10,684 bases of DNA, from positions 1 through 10,684 of the forward strand of contig CAKSJC010000041.1 in NCBI GenBank assembly GCA_934462885.1, read 5' to 3'. Both the position numbers and the translations under genes were made by a program. The stretch is from an uncultured Eubacteriales bacterium (GTDB lineage Bacteria; Bacillota; Clostridia; Oscillospirales; CAG-272). Below are positions 1 through 6,620 of this stretch, one piece after another (the first letter of the stretch is position 1; each line of letters starts with the position of its first letter). The notes below the pieces were generated by a model. It made no database searches. It saw nothing but the letters and a program-made list of their open reading frames with translations, and was not told where the DNA came from.

Positions 1-133
1 CGGGAGCTGCCTGAACATCTTCGTCTGCGGCGTCGTTATAGCCGTCAAAGCCCTGATAGTAATCATCATCGTATGAATCGTCATATCCGTCGTTTGTTCC
101 GGTAACATTTTTTATTCTATCCAAAAGTCCCAT
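1..133 (-). CDS. sepF: Cell division protein SepF, N-terminal part (cut by window edge)
   Basis: Only the first 44 codons are inside the window. They begin MGLLDRIKNVTG, which fits the amphipathic membrane-binding helix at the start of SepF proteins. An acidic, tyrosine-rich linker follows (residues 15-39, many D, E and Y), as is usual before the globular SepF domain, which lies outside the window. SepF anchors FtsZ filaments to the membrane and shapes the division ring in Gram-positive bacteria. The ATG at 133 is preceded by a good GGAGG site (rightmost base about 145). YggS lies 107 bp upstream on the same strand, the classic ylmE-ylmF order, which supports the call. Identity rests on the N-terminus and gene order only, because the conserved core cannot be seen here. 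Confidence 0.82.
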   Translation of the reverse strand, partial: MGLLDRIKNVTGTNDGYDDSYDDDYYQGFDGYNDAADEDVQAAP

Positions 134-145
134 ATAAACCTCCGT

Positions 146-160
146 ACTGTCAAAGACAGT
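146..160 (-). promoter_or_regulatory. Hairpin directly upstream of the sepF ribosome binding site
   Basis: ACTGTC and GACAGT form a perfect 6-bp stem around a 3-base loop. On the sepF mRNA strand the stem ends one base before the GGAGG site and could modulate sepF translation. On the plus strand the same stem is followed by TTTTTT, so it has the form of a short intrinsic terminator for antisense transcription. Function is inferred; the symmetry is directly visible. Confidence 0.35.
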
Positions 161-196
161 TTTTTAACTTTAAGTTTTATAATATAATATTCCAAA

Positions 197-231
197 TTTA
201 TCGGATATTCTTTTTTCGCCGTACCGATAAA
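197..231 (-). repeat. 8-bp inverted repeat between yggS and sepF
   Basis: TTTATCGG (197-204) and CCGATAAA (224-231) are a perfect inverted repeat with a 19-base spacer, just downstream of the yggS stop. On the minus strand it is followed by only three T residues and then an AT-rich stretch, so it would be a weak terminator or partial-readthrough element between yggS and sepF. An operator or mRNA-end stabiliser is equally possible. Confidence 0.35.
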
Positions 232-240
232 TGCCTGTGG

Positions 241-951
241 TTATTTGTACATCCTGGAGCCGAATATCGAGCTTCCTACGCGGACCATTGTTGCACCTTC
301 TTCTATCGCGCACTCATAACTATCGCTCATACCCATAGATAAAACAGCTTCCCTTATATTATGCGTTCTTTTTGCGAAAAAGTCAAGGAATATTTTATAA
401 GATTCTCTAAAATATTTGCGAAATTCATCTTTTTCTGCACATTTTGGCGCCATTGTCATCATTCCGCACACATTTAAGCGGTCAAAAGTCTCAATTTTCG
501 AAATAAGTTCTCCGACTTTGTCAGGCTCCACTCCGCTTTTTGTTTCTTCCGATCCTATGTTAACCTCTATCAAAATATCCTGCGTTACATCCAGTTTTTC
601 GCATCTTTCGTTTATTTCCGAGGCAAGTTTCTCCGAATCAACAGAATGTATCAGCCCGGCTTTTCCGACAACGTATTTTATTTTATTGCTTTGCAGATGT
701 CCGATAAAATCCATCCGTGCCCCGGATTTCGTCACAGGCTCAAATTTGTCTCTGAATTCCTGCGCGTGATTTTCTCCGAAGAGCTTTAAACCGTAATTTT
801 CGACAAGAAACAAAATATCCTCCGCCGGAACTGTTTTTGTAGCTGCCAAAAGAGTTACTTCACCTCCCTCTCCGCGGCGTGCTTTCGCAGCCTCTATATT
901 TTCAAGTACCCGAAAGTAATTGTCTCTCAGTTCTATCTGTCTCTCAGTCAT
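241..951 (-). CDS. yggS: YggS/YlmE family pyridoxal-phosphate homeostasis protein
   Basis: This 236-residue protein has the usual length of PLP-binding proteins of the YggS/PROSC family, which are single-domain alanine-racemase-like barrels. They buffer cytoplasmic PLP and influence amino-acid and keto-acid pools; no catalytic reaction is established. Visible signatures are the PLP-lysine motif LLAATK (K39), FGENHAQEF (58-66), HLQSNK (85-90), VNIGSEETKSG (130-140), GMMTM (163-167) and the C-terminal phosphate-binding part with SMGMSDSYECAI (205-216) and RVGSSIFG (224-231). The ATG at 951 has a GAGAGGTG site 7 bases upstream. It lies 109 bp after the HlyD-like gene and 107 bp before sepF, matching the ylmE-ylmF arrangement of Gram-positive division clusters. 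No damage is seen. Confidence 0.95.
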   Translation of the reverse strand: MTERQIELRDNYFRVLENIEAAKARRGEGGEVTLLAATKTVPAEDILFLVENYGLKLFGENHAQEFRDKFEPVTKSGARMDFIGHLQSNKIKYVVGKAGLIHSVDSEKLASEINERCEKLDVTQDILIEVNIGSEETKSGVEPDKVGELISKIETFDRLNVCGMMTMAPKCAEKDEFRKYFRESYKIFLDFFAKRTHNIREAVLSMGMSDSYECAIEEGATMVRVGSSIFGSRMYK

Positions 952-1060
952 AATTTAACACCTCTCGGTTATCAGACATTTAGGTGCAGCAAAGTACGTT
1001 AACATTTTTGTTTATACCGCATTTACTCACAGACTTTTCTACCATTGGTTTATTTCAAGT

Positions 1061-2341
1061 TTAATTCATTATTTTTCCGTTATATAGTTCTGTGCCGCTC
1101 ACAATGACGATATCGTTTCTTGATATCCACGGATATATCTCGTCGTTAATCGCCGTCGTTTTCTCAGGATCCGGATTCCCGTTACATATAACAATCCCGT
1201 TTTCTTCGTAGATTATATTTATCCGTCTGAATTCTGCCGTAACTTCATCGAGAATGAACACACCCTCGAAGCCCCCTATCACACGCACCGCTTCTATCGG
1301 TATCTTAAATCCCGTATACTCAGCCACGGATATTTTAACGGGCTGGACTCTCGTGTAGTCAAAATTTTCCGGCATTCTCTCGCACGACAGCACAACTACC
1401 GCACGATCCCCGGGAGTCTGCGGTATAAGTCTGTAAAGCTTCATATTAAGATTCTCGCCCGAATAAACAAACTCAACGTTGCAGGAAGACATATTCGCAA
1501 GTCCGGCTGCATCGGATTTCGGAATATCGCAAGCTATATACCATCTGAAACTCTCGACCATCGTTCCGACGCAAAGGGAGGTCACGTTCTCTGCTTCAGC
1601 GTCCGTCATTTCAGTGAAGTCGTCATAAGACATAGAATCTATCTTATCAGCCGAGAACACCTTCCCGTATCCGTCATACTCGGAGAAATAATAACCTGCA
1701 CAGTCGGAATAGATTGTGGAAAGGCACGTTCCGAGTTGTTTTTTCAGCGAATTTTTTTCACTCTGAAGCAACGATATCTGTGCGGAATAGTCGCTTATTC
1801 CGCCCGTAAGAATCTGTTTTTTCTTTATATCAAGCAGAAGAGAGCTTCTCAGTGAAAGCGCTTCGGAATAGTTTCCGCTCTCACAGCGCGAGCGTATCTC
1901 GAACACCTCATCGTATATTTCGGCGTCAAGTCCCTCCGTACTCGTAACGGAACGTCCTTCCGACTGGTTTTTTTGCAAAAGCGCTATCTGATCGTCTATT
2001 TCGGATATACGTCTTTCAATATCCGGAGACGTATTCGAATAAATATCCGCAACTTTGCTGAAAGCGGAAACTTTTTCTCCGTCGGACACGGCGGGAGTCA
2101 CGCTTCCCGCTTCTATTCCCTGCGTATAGAGCGCTTTTTCGTCTCGCATTATATATGCGTCCGCACCTACTGTTTTTACGAGAGTATACGGAACGGCGTC
2201 TACAAGATCAAGACCCGGTGAGAATCGTTTCATAACATGATACGATATGTAGAAGATCAAACCGAGAGCAAGTATTGCAGATAATACATACATCGCGACT
2301 TTGGCAAGATAGTTTTTATCAAAGGTTTCGGAAAATTTCAT
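1061..2341 (-). CDS. HlyD-like membrane-anchored protein
   Basis: This 426-residue protein has a short cytoplasmic start, one strong membrane helix at about 13-34, and a long extracytoplasmic part. After the helix there is a segment resembling one half of a biotinyl/lipoyl-like hairpin (DGEKVSAFSKVADIYS, 87-102). Predicted coiled coil follows at about 105-126 and 157-205. A second barrel segment begins around AGYYFSEYDGY (215-225), and a beta-rich C-terminus contains TGFKIPIEAVRV (343-354). This order (anchor, half-barrel, coiled coil, half-barrel, beta domain) is that of HlyD/membrane-fusion adaptors. No transporter or outer-membrane partner is encoded nearby, and the probable host has no outer membrane, so a classical export role is doubtful. 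Location beside yggS and sepF suggests an envelope or division role, which is inference. The ATG at 2341 has GAGG about 11 bases upstream. Confidence 0.72.
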   Translation of the reverse strand: MKFSETFDKNYLAKVAMYVLSAILALGLIFYISYHVMKRFSPGLDLVDAVPYTLVKTVGADAYIMRDEKALYTQGIEAGSVTPAVSDGEKVSAFSKVADIYSNTSPDIERRISEIDDQIALLQKNQSEGRSVTSTEGLDAEIYDEVFEIRSRCESGNYSEALSLRSSLLLDIKKKQILTGGISDYSAQISLLQSEKNSLKKQLGTCLSTIYSDCAGYYFSEYDGYGKVFSADKIDSMSYDDFTEMTDAEAENVTSLCVGTMVESFRWYIACDIPKSDAAGLANMSSCNVEFVYSGENLNMKLYRLIPQTPGDRAVVVLSCERMPENFDYTRVQPVKISVAEYTGFKIPIEAVRVIGGFEGVFILDEVTAEFRRINIIYEENGIVICNGNPDPEKTTAINDEIYPWISRNDIVIVSGTELYNGKIMN

Positions 2342-2415
2342 ACTTTACTTTTCCTCGCGGCTTTTTCGACCGCCGCAGGTCATGTTGATCAAACCGCACC
2401 GCAAGGCGGTTCGGT
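2342..2415 (-). promoter_or_regulatory. Structured leader of the HlyD-like gene
   Basis: Two stems can be drawn. One spans 2393-2415: ACCG and CGGT outside, ACCGC and GCGGT inside, one mismatch and a 3-base loop. The other spans about 2357-2376: GCGGC and GCCGC around a 10-base loop, abutting the GAGG ribosome binding site of the HlyD-like gene. Neither is followed by a T tract on the coding strand. They may control translation or mRNA stability. I see no convincing -35/-10 pair here. Confidence 0.35.
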
Positions 2416-2460
2416 AAAAAAATGCTGAACCGTCGTGCGCCGATCATTGACGCACAGGTT
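2416..2460 (-). terminator. Possible weak intrinsic terminator after truB
   Basis: On the minus strand, AACC/GGTT and GTGCG/CGCAC form an interrupted stem around an 11-base loop. A 5-base gap and then seven T residues (complement of 2416-2422) follow. It lies just after the truB stop. The stem is short and interrupted and the T tract is displaced, so partial termination is more likely than full. Confidence 0.4.
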
Positions 2461-2472
2461 GAATCGGCAACA

Positions 2473-3405
2473 TTATTCCGTGCTTTTTACGTTTTCGAGC
2501 ACAAACAGTTTTTCAGGAAATACCGCGCTCCCTTTTTCCGTGTCTCGAACTCTTCCGAGCGCTATGAAAACTCCTCTTTGCTTTATTCTGACGGCGCTAC
2601 CGTCTGGGAAAGAAGTCTTTAGTTTTTTCTGATAAAGTTCAGTTCCTCCCCGAACGAGCTTTGCATAAAAGTCGTTTACGTTTATTTCGGGGTAATCTTC
2701 GAAAAGTATCTCCGTCGGCTTTAAAAGCGCCAGTCTTTCTTCCGGAGTCATATTATCAAGTTCTTCTATCGTAACGGAATCCTCAATCTTAAACTGCCCG
2801 GTTCTTGTTCTGACGAGCGATGACATGACCGCTCCGCACCCGAGCTGTTTACCGATATCGGAGCATAGAGTTCGTATGTAAGTTCCTTTTGAGCACTCAA
2901 CTTTCATGGAGTACGTGTCGCGCGATATTTTTTTACAGTAAAGAGAAAATATTTCCACTTCTCTCGGTTCGCGCTCTATGCTCTCTCCGGCGCGCGCCAT
3001 ATCGACGAGTTTACGCCCATCGACCTTCAGCGCGGAATACATCGGCGGGATCTGCGATATTTTACCGACAAACGAACGGCAGGCTTCATACACGCGCTCC
3101 TCGTCCGGTATTACACATGAAGTCTCAATGACCTGCCCCGTTATATCTTCCGTATCGGTAGTGATACCAAGCTTCATCTCGCATACATACTCTTTGTCGT
3201 GCATCATGAGATAGTCGGAAGCTTTCGCTGCTCTCCCGAGCAGTACCGGAAGAACTCCCGTTGCCATTGGGTCAAGAGTTCCCGTATGACCAACTCTCTG
3301 CGTGTCGTAAAGCTTTCTCACTGAAGAAATAATCCTGTGAGACGTGACTCCGCTGTGCTTATTTACTATTAATACTCCTGATATGATATCGTTCTTTCGA
3401 GTCAT
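2473..3405 (-). CDS. truB: tRNA pseudouridine(55) synthase TruB
   Basis: TruB isomerises U55 of the tRNA T-loop to pseudouridine in the cytoplasm. At 310 residues this is normal length for a bacterial TruB. The catalytic motif GHTGTLDPMATGVLPV (39-54) carries the catalytic aspartate D45. Other family motifs are KEYVCEMKLG (71-80), PPMYSALKVDGRKLV (120-134, with the conserved Y123), CSKGTYIRTLCSDIG (171-185) and LVRTRTGQF (197-205). The C-terminal 70 or so residues would be the PUA-like RNA-binding part. The ATG at 3405 is set by a GAGGAAG site that overlaps the stop codon of nrnA, 7 bp away, so translation is probably coupled. In many Bacillota truB is followed by ribF; here it is followed by an HlyD-like gene instead. 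The gene looks intact. Confidence 0.97.
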   Translation of the reverse strand: MTRKNDIISGVLIVNKHSGVTSHRIISSVRKLYDTQRVGHTGTLDPMATGVLPVLLGRAAKASDYLMMHDKEYVCEMKLGITTDTEDITGQVIETSCVIPDEERVYEACRSFVGKISQIPPMYSALKVDGRKLVDMARAGESIEREPREVEIFSLYCKKISRDTYSMKVECSKGTYIRTLCSDIGKQLGCGAVMSSLVRTRTGQFKIEDSVTIEELDNMTPEERLALLKPTEILFEDYPEINVNDFYAKLVRGGTELYQKKLKTSFPDGSAVRIKQRGVFIALGRVRDTEKGSAVFPEKLFVLENVKSTE

Positions 3406-3412
3406 ATCTTCC

Positions 3413-4477
3413 TCACGGCTTTTTATTATTTCTGACTGCTTCGCCGAAAGCCCCGCTTATGAGCTCAAGCGCTTTTTCGGGATTTTCAGCCTTCACGGTG
3501 CATCCGGCAGCTCTCACGTGTCCTCCGCCTCCGAAGAGTGCGCAAACCGCAGAAACATCTATATCGACATTTGCTCTCGATGACACTTTATATAGGTCCG
3601 GATTGTCCGAAAGCTGTCTTATGGAGATTCCGACTTCAACTCCCTCGACTGCCCTTGCAACTTCCACAATGTTACCTATATCTTCTTCAGAAAGTCCCTC
3701 GGCTTCAATCATATCTGTCGTAAACATTACTATGCCGAGCCGTCCTTCTTCAAGAAACGCCAAATTCTGTATAGCTACCATCTGTGCGATAAGCTCTTTA
3801 TAAGTCCGCTGACCAAAAAGAGTGCGGCATATATCGGCAGTGTCCGCTCCTCCGTCGTCAGCCGAGTTTATTTCTTCAAGAAGATCAGCGGCTATTTTTA
3901 ATGTTTTCGGCGTGGTATTGGAAAACTTAAAGCTTCCGGTATCTGAAACGATCGCCGCGTATGCGCGTCTTGCCGCGTTCGTGCAGAGACGTATTTTACC
4001 GGATTTTTTCATTAGTTCGTATATTTCGGCTACTATTTCTCCGGCGGCAGACGCTGCGGAATCAATATAGTTTTCCGCAAACGCTTCGCCTGCTCCGTGA
4101 TGATCTATCATAAAGGAGATATCGGGAATAAGCACGGCAAGCTCTCCGAGCTGTCCGGGAGAAGCCGCGTCCACAGAAAAAATAAGATCGTATTTTTCAC
4201 GTACTACATTCGCAGGCAGAAGGGTTCCCTCTCCGTTTTCGAGAAATTTAAGTCTTTTCGGAACCTCAGAAGAGCATGCAACTTCCGCATCTCCCCCGCA
4301 CCCCTTTATTATCTCGCAAAGCGCATAAGCCGAACCTACTGTATCTCCGTCCGGATTAACATGGCAAAGTACGAGCGCGTGCTTTGCCGAAGCAAGTCTG
4401 TCAGAAATATCCGACAGCGTCAGAGTTTTGAAAGCCTTATTTCCGCCTATCATTTCTTCTGAAAGAGGGTTATTCAT
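3413..4477 (-). CDS. nrnA: DHH-family bifunctional oligoribonuclease / pAp phosphatase NrnA
   Basis: NrnA degrades 2-5 nt RNA fragments to mononucleotides and converts 3'-phosphoadenosine 5'-phosphate to AMP, using Mn2+. The 354-residue protein shows the DHH phosphoesterase motifs in order: CHVNPDGDTVGSA (38-50; H39, D43, D45), SVDAASPGQLG (101-111; D103), the name-giving IDHHGAGEAF (124-133; D125, H126, H127) and VSDTGSFKFSNT (177-188; D179). The C-terminal DHHA1 substrate-binding motif FGGGGHVRAAGC (315-326) is present too. All metal ligands expected for activity are there. The first codons overlap the 3' end of rbfA by 8 bp, and the GGAGGATG site lies inside rbfA, so the two genes are co-translated. 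An rbfA-nrnA-truB order is common in Bacillota. The N-terminus is about 15-20 residues longer than minimal NrnA proteins, but the ribosome binding site supports this ATG. Confidence 0.95.
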   Translation of the reverse strand: MNNPLSEEMIGGNKAFKTLTLSDISDRLASAKHALVLCHVNPDGDTVGSAYALCEIIKGCGGDAEVACSSEVPKRLKFLENGEGTLLPANVVREKYDLIFSVDAASPGQLGELAVLIPDISFMIDHHGAGEAFAENYIDSAASAAGEIVAEIYELMKKSGKIRLCTNAARRAYAAIVSDTGSFKFSNTTPKTLKIAADLLEEINSADDGGADTADICRTLFGQRTYKELIAQMVAIQNLAFLEEGRLGIVMFTTDMIEAEGLSEEDIGNIVEVARAVEGVEVGISIRQLSDNPDLYKVSSRANVDIDVSAVCALFGGGGHVRAAGCTVKAENPEKALELISGAFGEAVRNNKKP

Positions 4478-4865
4478 CTACATCCTCCGCTGCGTCGCTG
4501 TTTTTTTCTCTTACACTGTCGTCCGCCGGCATTATCTTTTTTAATATAGCCGAAATTTCCGCCCCATAGCGGACTCCGTCGTCGCGTATGAACGTAATCT
4601 CCGGAGTTATGCGCAGATTGAGTCTTTCGGCAAGCCTCGAACGAATAAACGGAGTCGCCGATTTGAGTCCTTTGGCAAGCTCCTTTTCGTCATATTCTCC
4701 GTATACCGAGTAATAAACCTTGGCAAACTTAAGATCTGCCGACACATCCGACGCCATAACGGTTAACATGACATCCGAAACGCGCGGATCTTTTATCTCC
4801 CGCACTATCTGTGAACATTCTTCGGTAAATGCTCCGTCTATTTTATTTTTTCTGTATTTCGCCAT
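4470..4865 (-). CDS. rbfA: 30S ribosome-binding factor RbfA
   Basis: RbfA binds the pre-30S subunit near helix 1 and helps late 16S rRNA maturation and cold adaptation. This 131-residue protein is a single KH-like domain of normal length. Family features are EECSQIVREIKDPRV (15-29), LTVMASDVSADLKFAKVYYSV (34-54), the IRSRLAERLNLRITPEITF stretch (74-92) and FIRDDGVRYGAEISAIL (92-108). An acidic tail (about 114-131) follows. The ATG at 4865 has only a weak AAAGG site about 10 bases upstream. Its stop overlaps the start of nrnA. The normal upstream partner infB is not present; the preceding gene is a CapA-family lipoprotein 141 bp away, and I found no good promoter in that gap. rbfA may therefore depend on readthrough from capA or on a promoter I cannot recognise. 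Confidence 0.95.
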   Translation of the reverse strand: MAKYRKNKIDGAFTEECSQIVREIKDPRVSDVMLTVMASDVSADLKFAKVYYSVYGEYDEKELAKGLKSATPFIRSRLAERLNLRITPEITFIRDDGVRYGAEISAILKKIMPADDSVREKNSDAAEDVDE

Positions 4866-5006
4866 TTATAATAAACCTTTCAATATTTCTTGTTTGATTC
4901 GGATTTGTTTGGTCAAAACTCAGCTATGCGCGCAAGTTCCGCTTAAAAGTTCGCTCGGTTCAAAATGTTTACGAAAAGCTCCGCGTCACGGCTTTCCTCC
5001 CGAACA

Positions 5007-6296
5007 TCATTGCTTCTTCAGATAATCGGGAATAAACTCCTCATCTATCACTCCGCGAACTATTTCCTCAGCGTCCGCGCGGCTCAGTCTGTACCCTTCG
5101 ATAACTACGCCGTGTGTAACGGCAATATCGTCGGTATAATCCTTCAAGAGGTATAAATGCGTTCCATAGTAATCCATTCCGTAATAAAACACTGTCGGCG
5201 TCAGAAGAACATCCGCCGCGCAAAGTCCTCCCGCTCCGTCGCTTGTGATCCTGAAAGAAAATATCCCGCCGACCTGGTTCATCGGGCGAGCCATGCCGGA
5301 AATGCAGTTCCCGAGTGAATATATACAAAGCGTTTTTCCTCCGTCTTCTCTGTCTATCCATTCGATAGGTTGCAAAGAATGCGAATGATGTCCGATTATG
5401 ACGTCGGCTCCGTTATCAGCCATAAGAGCGGCAAGCCTGCGCTGCTCGTCCGTCGGCGTATATGTGTTCTCAATTCCCCAATGAATCGAAACAACGGTAA
5501 AGTCCGCCTCCGTCTCCGCTTTTTCAAGATCGGATAAAATGAGTGCGTCGTCGATATACGGTATGACTATGGGAGACGAGGGATCTTTCACGATCCCGTT
5601 TGTTCCGTAGGTATACGACAACACCGCTATATCTATACCGTCGCGCGATACGATCCTTATTATCGATGCGTCTTCTGCGTTTTCATATGCGCCGACCGTT
5701 AAAACATCTTGCTCATTCCAGAACTCCATTGTTGAAGCAAGTCCTGCCGTTCCTTTATCAAGCATATGATTGTTCGCTATGTTTATTATGTCAAATCCGA
5801 GAGAACATAGGTCAAGTCCGAGTTGTCTGGGAGAGTTAAAACACGGATATCCTGAATATCCGTACTCTTCGCCCGCCATGACTGTCTCCTGATTTATAAA
5901 AGAAATGTCCGCGTTTTTTATTATGTCCGAAACGTCCGAATATATCGGCAGAAAATCGTATTCTTTTTCGCTGTTTCCCCGCGTTTTCGCTTCGAGATAA
6001 ATATTCGGATGGATGAGATTATCGCCGAAAGCGGCAAAATCGATATCTACGCCAATGTAAACATCAGTAATCTCAGTTTTTTTCATATTTTCATCGGACG
6101 CGCGGTATTCGGACGACTCTACCGGATGAGATGGGGTAAACGCTCCGTACTCCAGAGAATCAAGCAGCTTTTTTTCCGTTATACGTACCGATTCAGCGTT
6201 ATAGAGGTTCTCCGGTGAAGCGTCGGAATCCCTCAGCGATACGCATGAACATAAAACAATCAAGTTTACGCAAAGTAAAGCTATGATCCGACGCAC
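5007..6296 (-). CDS. CapA-family lipoprotein, predicted metallophosphatase-like
   Basis: The protein belongs to the CapA/PgsA family, a calcineurin-like fold associated with poly-gamma-glutamate capsule synthesis. I choose GTG 6296 as start (429 residues) because GGAGGTGG lies 5 bases upstream. A longer in-frame ATG at 6392 has no such site and overlaps the small upstream gene. From GTG the protein begins with a classic lipoprotein signal: two arginines, a hydrophobic stretch (4-16) and LCSC with probable lipidated C18. A linker (19-85) precedes the enzyme domain. Metal-site motifs are FGDN (D92), NQET (N136, E138), NNH (175-177), HWG (H272) and GHHSH (302-306), followed by YSLGN. No other capsule genes (pgsB, pgsC) are nearby, so the substrate is unknown. 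A small protein gene lies 73 bp upstream and is probably co-transcribed. Confidence 0.88.
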   Translation of the reverse strand: MRRIIALLCVNLIVLCSCVSLRDSDASPENLYNAESVRITEKKLLDSLEYGAFTPSHPVESSEYRASDENMKKTEITDVYIGVDIDFAAFGDNLIHPNIYLEAKTRGNSEKEYDFLPIYSDVSDIIKNADISFINQETVMAGEEYGYSGYPCFNSPRQLGLDLCSLGFDIINIANNHMLDKGTAGLASTMEFWNEQDVLTVGAYENAEDASIIRIVSRDGIDIAVLSYTYGTNGIVKDPSSPIVIPYIDDALILSDLEKAETEADFTVVSIHWGIENTYTPTDEQRRLAALMADNGADVIIGHHSHSLQPIEWIDREDGGKTLCIYSLGNCISGMARPMNQVGGIFSFRITSDGAGGLCAADVLLTPTVFYYGMDYYGTHLYLLKDYTDDIAVTHGVVIEGYRLSRADAEEIVRGVIDEEFIPDYLKKQ

Positions 6297-6327
6297 TGAA
6301 TCCACCTCCGTATATTGTTTGGCAATC

Positions 6328-6352
6328 CCTCGGGCTTTGCCTGCGGGATACT
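6328..6352 (-). other. Intercistronic hairpin between the small gene and capA
   Basis: ATCCC/GGGAT form the outer stem. An inner stem (CGGGC against GCCTG with one G-T pair on the plus strand) closes on a 3-base loop. On the coding minus strand one inner pair becomes A-C, so the structure is slightly weaker there. No T tract follows on either strand, so it is not a standard terminator. It could be an mRNA processing or stability element, since the capA ribosome binding site is some 20 bases downstream. Confidence 0.35.
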
Positions 6353-6369
6353 TTTGTTTGACCGACCCA

Positions 6370-6525
6370 TTATTTCTTTTCAAGCACGACATAAGCCTTT
6401 CCTACGCTTATGCCGTTTGTCGCACAGGTTGCTATAAGCTTTACCGACCAACCGTCGGCAAACATACGATTTACTTCGTTTAAGCCGTCGGTTCCTTTAA
6501 TCCCTCTGCTGCTGTTTACCCACAT
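6370..6525 (-). CDS. Small protein, 51 residues, resembling DUF4177-like mini-proteins
   Basis: Translation from ATG 6525 gives a 51-residue protein that starts MWVNSSRGIKGTDGLNEVN and ends in VGKAYVVLEKK, with the stop at 6370. The pattern (W near the start, GLNEVNRMFADGWSVKLIA in the middle, a beta strand ending in VVLEKK) recalls DUF4177-type small proteins, where 'LN...GW' precedes a strand ending in basic residues. I recognise the pattern, not a specific family member. The protein is soluble, with no signal or membrane helix. The start has only GGAAAAAAT upstream. Two minus-strand promoters lie 100-135 bp upstream and no other gene lies between, which supports a real gene. It overlaps the over-extended capA frame by 23 bp, but not capA from its preferred start. 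Function unknown. Confidence 0.68.
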   Translation of the reverse strand: MWVNSSRGIKGTDGLNEVNRMFADGWSVKLIATCATNGISVGKAYVVLEKK

Positions 6526-6526
6526 A

Positions 6527-6548
6527 TTTTTTCCACGTTTTTTCCACG
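6527..6548 (-). repeat. Tandem 11-bp direct repeat before the small gene
   Basis: TTTTTTCCACG occurs twice back to back (6527-6537 and 6538-6548). On the mRNA strand this reads as two CGTGGAAAAAA units ending one base before the ATG of the small gene. The A-rich units leave the start region unstructured and supply the only ribosome-binding-like GGA. A repeat-slippage origin or a protein site is possible. Confidence 0.6.
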
Positions 6549-6620
6549 CAGACCAGCTCCTTAGAAAAGTTTCGCAAAATTATTTTGAGATTTTCATATA
6601 GTCAAGCCGCAAGGGCAATA

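Noticed and set aside
952..1060. Tiny open frames (16-21 codons) between the HlyD-like gene and yggS
   Set aside because: None has a ribosome binding site or recognisable sequence.
4866..5006. TTGACC as the -35 of an rbfA promoter
   Set aside because: The nearest -10-like sequence is about 23 bases away, outside the usable spacing.
6297..6392. 32-residue N-terminal extension of the CapA-family protein
   Set aside because: It overlaps the small gene, lacks a ribosome binding site, and would bury a clear lipoprotein signal.
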